Source: DATMER01 sp034667225
GTDB lineage: Bacteria > Acidobacteriota > Thermoanaerobaculia > Multivoradales > UBA5704
DNA: 64,000 nucleotides
Direction: 5' to 3'
NCBI GenBank assembly: GCA_034667225.1
Contig: JAXDKG010000001.1
Span: 124,001 to 188,000, forward strand
Under the pieces are notes generated by a model, which saw nothing but the letters and a program-made list of their open reading frames with translations, did no database searches and was not told the DNA's origin. Positions within the stretch are counted from its first letter, which is position 1. Every line of letters begins with the position of its first letter. The translations under genes were made by a program, and so were the position numbers. Of the stretch, positions 1-8,201 are shown one piece after another.

Positions 1-1
1 G

Positions 2-541
2 GCCTTCCGCTGGGACCGTTACGTGCTGACCTTCGGCATCTACGATCAGCTCCGCATCTTCAGCGGCCTGCGCGAGATGTGGCGGGATCTCGTGAGCCGC
101 TTCCAGCAGCCCGAGGAGGCGGAGAAGAAGACGCCCGCGGGCGGGCAGCAGCCGGTCGGCGGCGAAGAGGCCGCGGCGGGCGAATCCGGCCCGCGCATGC
201 CGGACATCCCTCTGCCGGTGGCTCTCGGGCTGACGCTCTTCGCGGCCGGGGTCTTCGCGCTCTACCTGCGTTTCAAGCCGCCGCTGACCGCGACCGCTGC
301 CTATGCCCGCCTGCGTCGCCGTCTCGGCCGCAGAGGCGAGCCGCTCCCCGAATCGGTGCCGCCGCTCAGGGTTGGTCAGGAGATGGCTGCACGCTATCCC
401 GCCGCGGCCAAGCCCGCGGCCCGGATCATCGCCTTCTACCTCCGCGAGAGCTTCGGGGGTCACCCGCTCGAAGACGGCGAGCGCGAAGCCTTGGAAGCCG
501 CCATGGGCGAGGCGAAGAAGGGGATGCGGAAGGCCGGGTAG
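2..541 (+). CDS. Transglutaminase-like membrane protein, C-terminal part (5' end outside window)
   Basis: The reading frame is open from the first bases of the window, so the true start lies upstream; the first visible residues (AFRWDRYVLTFGIYDQ) resemble the end of the transglutaminase domain in TgpA-type (DUF3488/DUF4129) proteins. A charged, Pro/Gly-rich linker follows, then one hydrophobic segment (IPLPVALGLTLFAAGVFALY) and a cytoplasmic tail of about 90 residues with the helical, Arg-rich look of DUF4129 (Y-x-L-R-R-R-L, then P-L-R-V-G-Q-E). TgpA-type proteins are membrane-bound cysteine transamidases/proteases whose substrates are mostly unknown. The catalytic Cys-His-Asp residues lie outside the window, so activity cannot be judged. 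The family call rests on architecture and local similarity only. Confidence 0.6.
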   Translation, partial: AFRWDRYVLTFGIYDQLRIFSGLREMWRDLVSRFQQPEEAEKKTPAGGQQPVGGEEAAAGESGPRMPDIPLPVALGLTLFAAGVFALYLRFKPPLTATAAYARLRRRLGRRGEPLPESVPPLRVGQEMAARYPAAAKPAARIIAFYLRESFGGHPLEDGEREALEAAMGEAKKGMRKAG

Positions 542-544
542 GGC

Positions 545-662
545 GGCCAAAAGGACCAAAAGGACGTAAACGACATAAAGGACCTCAAGGACGAAGAAGC
601 GCCACTGCCATGTCCTTTAAGTCCTTTTGGTCCTTTAAGTCCTATGGAGGTGTCTATCCTTG
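545..662. repeat. AAGGAC/GTCCTT inverted repeat between convergent genes, possible bidirectional terminator
   Basis: Several copies of AAAGGAC or AAGGAC (545-595) are followed by the complementary GTCCTTT/AGTCC series (610-645). The RNA could fold into a long imperfect hairpin in either direction. It sits between a plus-strand gene ending at 541 and a minus-strand gene ending at 691, where a shared terminator would be expected. There is no clean U-tract. Confidence 0.45.
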
Positions 663-690
663 ATAGGAGAAGAGCTGCGGTTGATCCCCG

Positions 691-2016
691 CTACCGCAGC
701 CCGGACGGCAATCTCGGCGAAGCCAGCAGCTTCTCGAACTCCTCCCAGCGCTTCGCCGGGTTGTCGGCCGTGCCGCCGCGGCGTTCGATGTACTGCTTCA
801 CCAGATCCTGCCCATAGTTGTAATTGATCACGTAGCTCCGGTACTGATCGAAGAACTTGATCCGCTGCTCGGCCCGGGCCGGCGCGGACAGGTTGTAGTG
901 CACCTGCCAGTCGATCGCCTGCTGCTTCGTCATCGTGCCGTTCAGATATCCCCGCGCCGCTTCGTTGCCCGCGTAGGCCAACTGCTGCGTGAGGCGCTGG
1001 ATCTCGTAGTAGCGCTCGGCCGTCGAGGGATCGATCCCGGCGAGGGGAAAGAGCTTCTCTCTCTCGAAGCGCACCCGCTCGTCGCCCGGGAACGCCACCT
1101 CGATGCCGTAGTTTGCCGTGCCCTCCGCGATCAGCGACTGCGGGCTGAACAGCGCATACACCGAAAACTCCGGCCAGCCGCGGTCGCGCACCAGGTGCTT
1201 CTCGAGCAGCGCGTTGTAGACGTGGTGGCCGGGATAGCCCTCGTGACAGGCGAGGTCGATCGCGCGCTCAATGAAGATCGGCAGGTCCGTGTTGACCTGG
1301 ATCAGGCTGTGGAACCCGCCCTTGTACCAGTTGTAGCCGCTCCAGGATTTATCGGTGACGTACTCGACCTCGAAGCTCTCGCCCGGCGGCAGCTCGAAGT
1401 GCTCCAGCGTGCGCCGCTTGCATTCGGAGATGGCGGCCTGGAAGACCGTGTCGAGCTTGTCGCGCGGGATGACGAAGTTTTGCCGGTAAAGATCGATACG
1501 CGCGGGGAGCGGGGTATCGGCGGGGTCTCCGGGGACGAGCCTCTCGAGCCGGTCGAGGATGCTCTGGAAGTGATCGGCGCCGTACGTGGGCGCGACCGAA
1601 TCGTAGAGCGCCTGCGACTCCTCGTCGAAGGAAAGCTTCTTGCCCGACAGCATGTCGAGCCGAGCCACCATGGCCTGGAGCTGCCGGGTGAGATACTGAT
1701 GCCGCAGCCGTTCCATCTCGTCTCCGGTGGCAGGCATCGCCTGCACATCCGCGACGAGCCGCTCCGCCTCGGCGCGCAAATCGGCCAGCGGGCGCTTGGC
1801 CGCCTCAGCTTGAACCTTCCATTCCGGCGGACCGTAGAAGGCATCGACATAGTCCGGATCGTGCTGGCCCACGGCGAGCACGAGCTTCACGTAAGATTCA
1901 GCGGCGCGATCCATCGAGGGAGCCCCTTGAGCCGAGGTGTGCGGCCGGCCGGCGCGCTCCGCGCAGCCGGCAGCCAGGAGAAGGAGGAAGAGCGGTGTCC
2001 ACCGGATTGGCGTCAT
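691..2016 (-). CDS. DUF885-family putative zinc metallopeptidase lipoprotein
   Basis: A 441-residue protein with an N-terminal lipoprotein signal: hydrophobic core followed by the lipobox LAAGC, with Cys at about residue 18, so it is probably lipid-anchored. The key motif is HEGYPGHH (within AIDLACHEGYPGHH), the HExxxHH-like zinc-site signature of DUF885 proteins, with a downstream Glu in LIAEGTANYGIE as candidate third ligand. DUF885 proteins are large M2/M3-like peptidases; this copy is shorter than the usual 550-600 residues. The start overlaps the divergent glycosyltransferase gene by 22 bp, so both promoters must lie inside the opposite gene. The family is supported by the motif; the substrate is unknown. 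Confidence 0.75.
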   Translation of the reverse strand: MTPIRWTPLFLLLLAAGCAERAGRPHTSAQGAPSMDRAAESYVKLVLAVGQHDPDYVDAFYGPPEWKVQAEAAKRPLADLRAEAERLVADVQAMPATGDEMERLRHQYLTRQLQAMVARLDMLSGKKLSFDEESQALYDSVAPTYGADHFQSILDRLERLVPGDPADTPLPARIDLYRQNFVIPRDKLDTVFQAAISECKRRTLEHFELPPGESFEVEYVTDKSWSGYNWYKGGFHSLIQVNTDLPIFIERAIDLACHEGYPGHHVYNALLEKHLVRDRGWPEFSVYALFSPQSLIAEGTANYGIEVAFPGDERVRFEREKLFPLAGIDPSTAERYYEIQRLTQQLAYAGNEAARGYLNGTMTKQQAIDWQVHYNLSAPARAEQRIKFFDQYRSYVINYNYGQDLVKQYIERRGGTADNPAKRWEEFEKLLASPRLPSGLR

Positions 2017-3554
2017 ACCCGCGAGAGTACCAAAATCCGGAGCAGAGCCCGCGGGACGGGAAGTGGGTCGTTGCCGCGGTCATGCTCCTCTACGCCGCGC
2101 TTCACCTCGCCGCGATCAACTCCTACGGTTGGTTCCGCGACGAGTTCTATTACATCGCCTGCGGCGAGCACCTGGCCTTCGGCTACGTCGACCATCCGCC
2201 GCTCGTGGCCTTGATCGCTCGCGTCACCCGCGGGCTGCTCGGCGAATCGCTGATGGCGGCGCGGATTCCGTCCCTGCTCGCCGGCATGGCGGTGATCTGG
2301 CTCTGCGGCCGCATCGCCCGCGAGCTGGGCGGCGGACGCTGGGCGCAAGGCATGGCCGCGCTCTGCGCGCTCGTGGCTCCGGTCTACCTCTTCCTCTTTC
2401 ATGTCCTCTCCATGAACTCCTTCGACGTCCTCTTCTGGACGCTGGGTGCCTGGGTCGTGGCGAAGATCGTGAGCGGCGGCGATCCCAAGCTCTGGCTCCT
2501 CTTCGGAGTCATCTGCGGTCTCGGGCTCCAGAACAAGCACAGCCTTCTCTTTTTTGGCTTTGGGGTGTTCGTGGGCCTGCTGCTCACGCCGGAGCGCAGG
2601 CATTTCCGCGAGCGATGGATCTGGCTGGGAGGCGCGATCGCCGTCCTGCTTTTCCTGCCCCACGTGATTTGGCAGATGGCGCACGGCTGGCCCACGGCTG
2701 AGTTCGTGCGCAATGCCACGGAGCACAAGAACGTGGCGCTCTCGCCGCTCGCGTTCTTCGTCGAGCAGATCATGCAGATGCACCCGCTCACGTTCCCGGT
2801 CTGGCTGGCCGGCCTGGTCTGGCTCTTCCGCTCCAGATACCGGGTGTTTGGTTGGGCGTACGTGGCGGCGTTCCTGGTGCTGATCACTCAGAGCTCCAAG
2901 CCCTATTACCTCGCGCCGGCCTATCCGCCGCTCTTCGCCGCGGGGGGCATCGCGATCGAACGCGCGATCGAAAGCTGGATACGCCGCCCAGCGTTGAGAC
3001 TGCTGCTGCCGATCCTCCTCCTCGCGGGGGGAACGGTCCTGGTTCCGCTCACCGTGCCCATCCTGCCAGTCGCGAGCTTCATCCGCTACGCGGGCGCCCT
3101 CGGCCTCGGAATGAGCGCGGTCGAACGCCACGAGATGGGCGCGCTGCCACAGCACTTCGCGGACATGCACGGCTGGGAGGAGATGGTCGCCGAGGTGGCC
3201 CGCGTCTACCGCTCGCTGCCGCCCGAGGAGCAGGCGATTGCGGGGATCTACGGTCAGAACTACGGAGAGGCCGGAGCCGTCGATGTGTTGGGGAAGAAGT
3301 ACGGCCTTCCGAAAGCCTCTTCAGGCCACAACAACTATTTCCTCTGGGGACCGCAGGGCTCGGGCGATGTCCTGATCATCATTGGCGGCGACTCGGAGGA
3401 CCATCGGCAAGGGTTCAAGGACGTGAGGCAGGCGGGCGAGGTGAAATGCGGCGGCCTCTGCATGCCCTATGAGGACAACCTGCCCATCTGGATCGCCCGC
3501 GGGCTGAAGGCGCCGATCCGAGAGGTCTGGCCGGCCGTCAAGCACTACGACTAG
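1995..3554 (+). CDS. GT39-family (PMT/ArnT-like) membrane glycosyltransferase
   Basis: A 519-residue polytopic protein starting at GTG with a purine-rich GGAGGAAGAG just upstream. The N-terminal region has the GT39 signature: a first transmembrane helix, the acidic pair in WFRDEFYYIACGEH, and GYVDHPPLVAL in the first periplasmic loop. About nine to ten further hydrophobic segments follow (for example IWLGGAIAVLLFLPHVIWQM), then a soluble C-terminal domain from about residue 385. Such enzymes transfer a sugar from a polyprenyl-phosphate carrier to protein or lipid on the periplasmic side. Substrate specificity cannot be read from the sequence. Confidence 0.85.
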   Translation: MSTGLASYPREYQNPEQSPRDGKWVVAAVMLLYAALHLAAINSYGWFRDEFYYIACGEHLAFGYVDHPPLVALIARVTRGLLGESLMAARIPSLLAGMAVIWLCGRIARELGGGRWAQGMAALCALVAPVYLFLFHVLSMNSFDVLFWTLGAWVVAKIVSGGDPKLWLLFGVICGLGLQNKHSLLFFGFGVFVGLLLTPERRHFRERWIWLGGAIAVLLFLPHVIWQMAHGWPTAEFVRNATEHKNVALSPLAFFVEQIMQMHPLTFPVWLAGLVWLFRSRYRVFGWAYVAAFLVLITQSSKPYYLAPAYPPLFAAGGIAIERAIESWIRRPALRLLLPILLLAGGTVLVPLTVPILPVASFIRYAGALGLGMSAVERHEMGALPQHFADMHGWEEMVAEVARVYRSLPPEEQAIAGIYGQNYGEAGAVDVLGKKYGLPKASSGHNNYFLWGPQGSGDVLIIIGGDSEDHRQGFKDVRQAGEVKCGGLCMPYEDNLPIWIARGLKAPIREVWPAVKHYD

Positions 3555-3590
3555 AACTTCGTCACAGTCCGAGTGACTGATAGCATTTCA

Positions 3591-3755
3591 TGTAGGGGCG
3601 GCTCTTGTGGCCGCCCTCCGGAAGGGCACCCACAAGAGGCATGGGCGCTAACTTATCGACAGCCTGCCCCCCAATGTAGAGACGCCCCGGGGGGCGTCTC
3701 TACATTGGGGGGCAAGATTAAGTTAGCGCGTATGCCCACAAGAGGTGCCCCTACA
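3591..3755. repeat. Nested palindromic intergenic repeat
   Basis: Three concentric inverted repeats. The inner one has perfect 24-bp arms (3665-3688 and 3691-3714) around a 2-bp centre. The middle one has 11-bp arms GCGCTAACTTA (3645-3655) and its complement (3719-3729). The outer edges are the related sequences TGTAGGGGCGGCTCTTGTGG (from 3591) and the imperfect complement ending CCCCTACA at 3755. A transcript would form a very long hairpin. Apparent short ORFs here are by-products of the symmetry. It resembles small non-autonomous MITE- or REP-like elements, with one inserted inside another. Confidence 0.75.
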
Positions 3756-3842
3756 AAGGGATGGCCCTTTTTTCGACGTGACAGGGCACTAGCGAAGTCC
3801 TCTTCTTCAAGCTGAGCGTCAACGGAAAGGAGTCTGGAGCTC

Positions 3843-4112
3843 ATGAACGCCATCGAGCTGCTTCAGGAGAGACTGACGGCGCAATTCCCGAGGCTCAAGG
3901 CCGCTCTCGACAAACCGAGCCGGCCTCGAGGCGACTGGTTCCTCGTTGCCAACCTGGGCGGGAAGAACCTAGCCGTCATGTGGAATCCGGAAAGAGGCTT
4001 CGCCCTCTCCTCCCGCGAAAAGATCGAGTACGGCGAGGCGCCTGATGAACAGTATCCCGACGCTGACAGCGCATTCCTCCGTGCAAGCGAACTGCTCGCG
4101 ACCATTCTCTGA
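3843..4112 (+). CDS. Small conserved-looking hypothetical protein (89 aa)
   Basis: ATG start preceded at good spacing by GGAAAGGAG (about 3827-3835). The 89-residue product has no signal peptide or membrane helix. The middle part (WFLVANLGGKNLAVMWNPERGFALS) reads like a compact beta-sheet domain, and the C-terminus is helical. Similar short proteins with a W-F-x-V ... V-x-W-x-P-x-x-G-F-x-x-S pattern occur beside regulators in other genomes, but I recall no assigned function. It stands between the nested palindrome and a convergent outer-membrane gene. A good ribosome site and the folded-protein look support a real gene. Confidence 0.6.
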   Translation: MNAIELLQERLTAQFPRLKAALDKPSRPRGDWFLVANLGGKNLAVMWNPERGFALSSREKIEYGEAPDEQYPDADSAFLRASELLATIL

Positions 4113-4120
4113 GACACCCT

Positions 4121-4801
4121 CTAGAACCGGTACGAAATCCCAAGCGACACCACCGGATACATGTCGTAGTCGACGATGTCCTCCTGCAGATCGCGCTCCT
4201 CGCGCTCGATGAGGATCTGCAGCGCTTCGCGGGCCAGCGGATCATTGAGCGGGCTGCCGGCTGGGATGATGGGGGTGAGCGTCACCTCGCCCTCGCCCTG
4301 GAAGATCACGCCGAGGTCCAGCGTCACTCCGAAACCGCTCCCCGAGCCCGGCGCGCGCCCCCAGCCCAGCCCCGCGTAGGGGACGATCGGATCGAACTCG
4401 ACCTTCCCGTCGAGCGTGCCCACGAGCGCCACCGGCACGGGCACGCCGCCGATGTCGTAGACCCCGGACGCTGGCGGCAGGCTGCTCCCGGTGACCTCCG
4501 TGGCGTTGTAGACTAGCCCGCCGGTGAGGCGGAAGCCCCGGCCACCCGGATGCCAATCGAGGAAGCCGGTCACGGTGCGGAGGCTGGCCTCGCCGTCGTA
4601 TTCGATGTCGCTCGCCTCGCGCCGTTCCGAATATTCATAGCCGTGGATTCCGAGCCGCCCTTCGAGCTGGCTCGTACCCCCGATTGTCAGCTCTGCTCCG
4701 ACTCCGAGCGTACCGGCCGTGCCGGCAATTCCGACTTCAGCGCGGGCTCCGGCGGGAAGGGCGAGGGCGAGCAAAGCGATGATGCACAGGTGCTTGTTCA
4801 T
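4121..4801 (-). CDS. Outer-membrane beta-barrel protein
   Basis: The start was set at the ATG of MNKHLCIIALLALALPAGARA, which gives a clean Sec signal peptide cleaved after ARA; the longer frame only adds sequence overlapping the divergent TonB receptor. The mature protein of about 205 residues shows alternating polar/hydrophobic strands rich in Gly, Tyr and Asp and ends in SYRF, the terminal aromatic expected for BAM-dependent insertion. Glycine-rich strands such as YAGLGWGRAPGSGSGFGVTL resemble the OmpA/CarO-like small barrel group. A ligand cannot be inferred. It is transcribed divergently from the TonB receptor across an 82-bp gap, so they may share a regulatory region. Confidence 0.7.
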   Translation of the reverse strand: MNKHLCIIALLALALPAGARAEVGIAGTAGTLGVGAELTIGGTSQLEGRLGIHGYEYSERREASDIEYDGEASLRTVTGFLDWHPGGRGFRLTGGLVYNATEVTGSSLPPASGVYDIGGVPVPVALVGTLDGKVEFDPIVPYAGLGWGRAPGSGSGFGVTLDLGVIFQGEGEVTLTPIIPAGSPLNDPLAREALQILIEREERDLQEDIVDYDMYPVVSLGISYRF

Positions 4802-4883
4802 GCCCCGCGAGCCATGCAAACCAGGGGCCGCGGGCTGAGGTATCCTTGAAGCCTCACTGTTTTTCCCGGAAGGAGACCATCCC

Positions 4884-7859
4884 ATGTCGAGACGTTTCGC
4901 CGCCGCCTTGGCCTTCGTGCTCTGCAGTCTTTTGCCGCTGGCGCCGCCTGCCGCCGCCCAATCCCAGGTGGCGGGCGGCCAGATCGAGGGAACCGTGCGG
5001 GACGAGAGCGGTGGCGTGCTTCCCGGGGCGACGGTGACCGTCCTGAACCAGGAGACCGGCGTCTCGCGCACCACCCAGACGGACGAGGCCGGCCGCTTCC
5101 GCGCGCCGCTGCTGCAAGTGGGTACCTACGAAGTGACAGCGACTCTCGACGGCTTCGCCACGACCCGGCAGCCCGGCCTCGAGCTCACCATCGGCCAGAC
5201 CCTTTCCGTGGACATCACCCTTCCGATCGCGGCGCAGGCGGAGACGATCGTGGTCACCGCCGAGGCGCCGGTGATCGAGACCGAGCGCACCCACCAGGCC
5301 TCGACCGTGGGCGAGCGCGCCGTCGCCAACCTGCCGGTCAACGGCCGCAACTTCATCGACTTCGTCCTGACCACGCCCGGGGTCACCCGTGACGTGCGCC
5401 TGGGAGACATCAGCTTCGCCGGCCAGCGCGGCACGCTCAACAGCCTGATCATCGACGGCGCGGACAACAACAACACCTTCTTCGGCCAGGCCCTGGGCCG
5501 CACCGGCTCCGGCCGCGCCCCCTACCAGTTCAGCCAGGACGCGGTCCAGGAATTCCAGGTCAACCGCAACGCCTACTCGGCCGAGTACGGCCGCGCCGGC
5601 GGCGCCGTGATCAACGTGGTCACCAAGTCGGGGACCAATCAGATCCACGGTTCGCTGTTCGATTTCTACCGCGACGAGAGCCTCAACGAGAACAGCTTCG
5701 TCAACAAGACCGCGGTCCCGCAGCGCCCCAAGTCCATCTATCACTTCGACCAGTTCGGCGGTTCGCTCGGCGGACCCATCCGACGCGACAAGGCATTCTT
5801 CTTCCTCTCCTACGACGGCCAGCGCAACGAGGTGCCGAACGACATCAACCTCGACCAGAACCTGGCCGGTCTCACGCTGCCCAACGATCCCGACACGCTG
5901 GCCGGCCTGCAGAAGCTCCGGGACCGGGCGCAGAGCTGGCAGCGTGGACAAAACCAGGACGTCTTCCTCGGCAAGATCGACTGGAACCTGGGCGAGGAAC
6001 ACCGGGTCACCATGCGCTACAACCACCAGGACTTCACCGGCCAGAACTTCGAGAGCGGCGGCGCCACGAACGCCGAAGAGCACACGGGCAACAGCCTGGT
6101 CACGACGGACACGCTCAACGCCTCTCTCGCCTCGATCTTCGGCGCCGACCTGTACAACGAGCTGCGCGGCCAGTACGCCAAGGACGAAGAGCCCGGCGAG
6201 GCCAACAGCGACCTTCCCGAAGCCACGGTCCGCCAGGGCGGCCGCACGATCCTGACCGTCGGCCGCAACTTCTTCAGCCCGCGCGAGACCACGATCGAGC
6301 GCCAGCAGCTCGCCGACACCCTGACGTATGTGCGCGGCGCCCACACGTTCAAGGCCGGGGCAGACTTCCTCCGCGACGAGATCAAGAACTTCTTCCCGGG
6401 CAACTTCTCGGGCGCCTACACCTTCAACTCGATCGCCAGCTACAACAAGGGCATCCCCAACGGCTCGGGCGAGCGCTACGTGCAGGCGTTCCCCGGACCG
6501 GGCACGTCGGGAGCGCTCACGAATCCGGACAGCGACGAGATCGCCTTCTTCCTCCAGGACGAGTGGGACCTGCGCGACAACGTCACCCTCACCCTCGGTC
6601 TGCGCTACGACCGCCAGGACTTCGCGCAGCCCGAGGTGCGCAACCCCGACTCGCAGCTCGCGGCAGCGGGGATCGACACCAGCTTCCTCAACATCGACGA
6701 CGACAACTACGCTCCCCGTCTCGGCCTCGCCTGGAGCCCCAGCGACCGGATGGTCGTGCGCGCCGGCTACGGCCTCTTCTATGGCCGCACCCCAGCGATC
6801 ATGGTGGGCACGGCGCATTCGAACAACGGCATCAACGTGCAGACGGTCACCTTCACCGGCAACCAGGTCCCGACCTATCCGAACGTCTTTCCCACGCTGC
6901 CGACTGGCGTGGCGCTGCCCAAGCCGACGATCTTCGTCTTCGACCGCGGCTACGAGAACCCCGAGGTGCACCAGGCGAGCCTCGGCCTCGACTATGCGCT
7001 GACCGACGACCTCGCGCTGAGCGTCGGCTACCTCCGCGTCGACGGCCGCAAGCTGCAGCGCTCGACGGATATCAACCTGCTCGCGCCGGTCGCGACCCAG
7101 ATCCCGGTCCAGGGAGGCGGGACCGTGACCGTGCAGCAGTTCCCCACGGCCCGGCCGTTCATCAACTTCGACCGCATCATCCAGTTCGAGAGCACGGCGG
7201 AGTCGGAGTACAACGGTTTCACGCTCGAGCTGCGCAAGCGCTCCCGCGGCCGGTTCCAGGGCTCCCTCGCCTACACGCTCGGCAAGGTCGAGGACACGGT
7301 GCCGGATGCCACCGCCGTGGTCCCCAACAGCGCGGACGACGCCAAGTTCCCCTCGAACCCGTTCGACTTCGAAGACGACCGGGCGCCGGGCAACAACGAC
7401 CAGCGGCATCGCCTGGTGCTGAGCGGCCTCTGGGATCTCTCTTACTGGAAGGATCAGCAGGGCCTGCGCAAGGCGCTGCTGGACGGTTGGTCGCTGAGCT
7501 GGATCGCCGCTGCGCAGACCGGCCAGCCCTACTCCCGGGTCGTCACCAACGATCTCAACCGCGACACCAACACGCGCAACGACATCGTGCCCGGCAGCCG
7601 CAACGCCGAGCGCCTGCCCGACAACTACACGATCGACGCGCGCATCGCGAAGGCCATCCCGCTGACCGGGGGCTCCAAGCTGGAGCTGATCGCCGAGGCC
7701 TTCAACCTGCTGGACCGGGACAACATCATCGGCCAGCGCACGGCCTTCTACAACTACGACGTGGCCCGGAACCTCCTGATCCCGCAGGCGAACTTCGGGC
7801 AGGACATCCTCGCGGCGGACAACCGCATCGTGCAACTGGCGGCGAAGATTACGTTTTGA
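4884..7859 (+). CDS. TonB-dependent receptor with N-terminal carboxypeptidase-regulatory domain (Oar-like)
   Basis: A 991-residue outer-membrane receptor, ATG preceded by GGAAGGAGA. Order: signal peptide ending PPAAAQ (about residues 1-25); CarboxypepD_reg beta-sandwich (about 32-110, IEGTVRDESGGVLPGATVTV); a TonB-box-like stretch (AETIVVTAEAPVIETERT); plug domain (about 125-235, NLPVNGRNFIDFVLTTPGV and IIDGADNNNTFF); then a long barrel ending in phenylalanine (LAAKITF). Such receptors import large ligands, or handle surface peptides in the Oar group, using proton-motive force through TonB/ExbBD; the family is greatly expanded in Acidobacteriota and Bacteroidota. No SusD-like partner is adjacent. 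Substrate unknown. Confidence 0.92.
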   Translation: MSRRFAAALAFVLCSLLPLAPPAAAQSQVAGGQIEGTVRDESGGVLPGATVTVLNQETGVSRTTQTDEAGRFRAPLLQVGTYEVTATLDGFATTRQPGLELTIGQTLSVDITLPIAAQAETIVVTAEAPVIETERTHQASTVGERAVANLPVNGRNFIDFVLTTPGVTRDVRLGDISFAGQRGTLNSLIIDGADNNNTFFGQALGRTGSGRAPYQFSQDAVQEFQVNRNAYSAEYGRAGGAVINVVTKSGTNQIHGSLFDFYRDESLNENSFVNKTAVPQRPKSIYHFDQFGGSLGGPIRRDKAFFFLSYDGQRNEVPNDINLDQNLAGLTLPNDPDTLAGLQKLRDRAQSWQRGQNQDVFLGKIDWNLGEEHRVTMRYNHQDFTGQNFESGGATNAEEHTGNSLVTTDTLNASLASIFGADLYNELRGQYAKDEEPGEANSDLPEATVRQGGRTILTVGRNFFSPRETTIERQQLADTLTYVRGAHTFKAGADFLRDEIKNFFPGNFSGAYTFNSIASYNKGIPNGSGERYVQAFPGPGTSGALTNPDSDEIAFFLQDEWDLRDNVTLTLGLRYDRQDFAQPEVRNPDSQLAAAGIDTSFLNIDDDNYAPRLGLAWSPSDRMVVRAGYGLFYGRTPAIMVGTAHSNNGINVQTVTFTGNQVPTYPNVFPTLPTGVALPKPTIFVFDRGYENPEVHQASLGLDYALTDDLALSVGYLRVDGRKLQRSTDINLLAPVATQIPVQGGGTVTVQQFPTARPFINFDRIIQFESTAESEYNGFTLELRKRSRGRFQGSLAYTLGKVEDTVPDATAVVPNSADDAKFPSNPFDFEDDRAPGNNDQRHRLVLSGLWDLSYWKDQQGLRKALLDGWSLSWIAAAQTGQPYSRVVTNDLNRDTNTRNDIVPGSRNAERLPDNYTIDARIAKAIPLTGGSKLELIAEAFNLLDRDNIIGQRTAFYNYDVARNLLIPQANFGQDILAADNRIVQLAAKITF

Positions 7860-7890
7860 GGGCCCATTCTCGCGGATGAAGCCTCTATCT

Positions 7891-8013
7891 CGGATTTGAA
7901 GTCGGGAAAGTGGCTTTCCCGCCGTTCGCGCCGGATTTATCGCCGGGAAAGCGGCCTTCCCAAGGTTGCAGCCGGATTTATCGCCGGGAAAGCGGCTTTC
8001 CCGACTTTGACCG
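7891..8013. repeat. 41-bp tandem repeat, three units, each with a palindromic core
   Basis: CGGATTT recurs at 7891, 7932 and 7973, an exact 41-bp period. Units 2 and 3 are nearly identical over CCGGATTTATCGCCGGGAAA; unit 1 is more diverged. Each contains GGGAAAGCGGCTTTCCC or a close variant, a hairpin of about 7 bp. The array fills the start of the 342-bp gap between the TonB receptor and the phosphoesterase-STAND gene. No U-tract follows, so a simple terminator is unlikely. Confidence 0.8.
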
Positions 8014-8138
8014 CCGCCCCGGCACGTCCGCTGCGAGTTTGCGCCGAACGCAGCAGGCAGGAAGCGTCCGCAGCGGATACGGCCCCAACCCTGCCGTTTG
8101 CCCCGTCGTCGCCGCATGGATGCCTCTTCGGGTGGGCG

Positions 8139-8181
8139 GGGGCTCCCTCTCCCGCGCAGTGGGGGAGGGCAGGGGAGGGGG
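8139..8181. repeat. Left copy of a 43-45-bp inverted repeat flanking the phosphoesterase-STAND gene
   Basis: Begins GGGGCTCCCTCTCCCGCGC and runs into a G-rich tail. It is the reverse complement of 11375-11419 with only one or two small differences at the G-run end. The copy is also a hairpin by itself (CCCTCTCCC ... GGGGGAGGG). It ends 20 bp before the start codon of the enclosed gene, so it also covers the region where its promoter or ribosome site would be. Confidence 0.75.
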
Positions 8182-8201
8182 CCTTTGATATCCTGAAGCA
8201 G

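Noticed and set aside
3573..3815. An 80-aa plus-strand frame in the nested palindrome
   Set aside because: Its sequence is a product of the palindrome's symmetry, with a matching frame on the other strand; no ribosome site.
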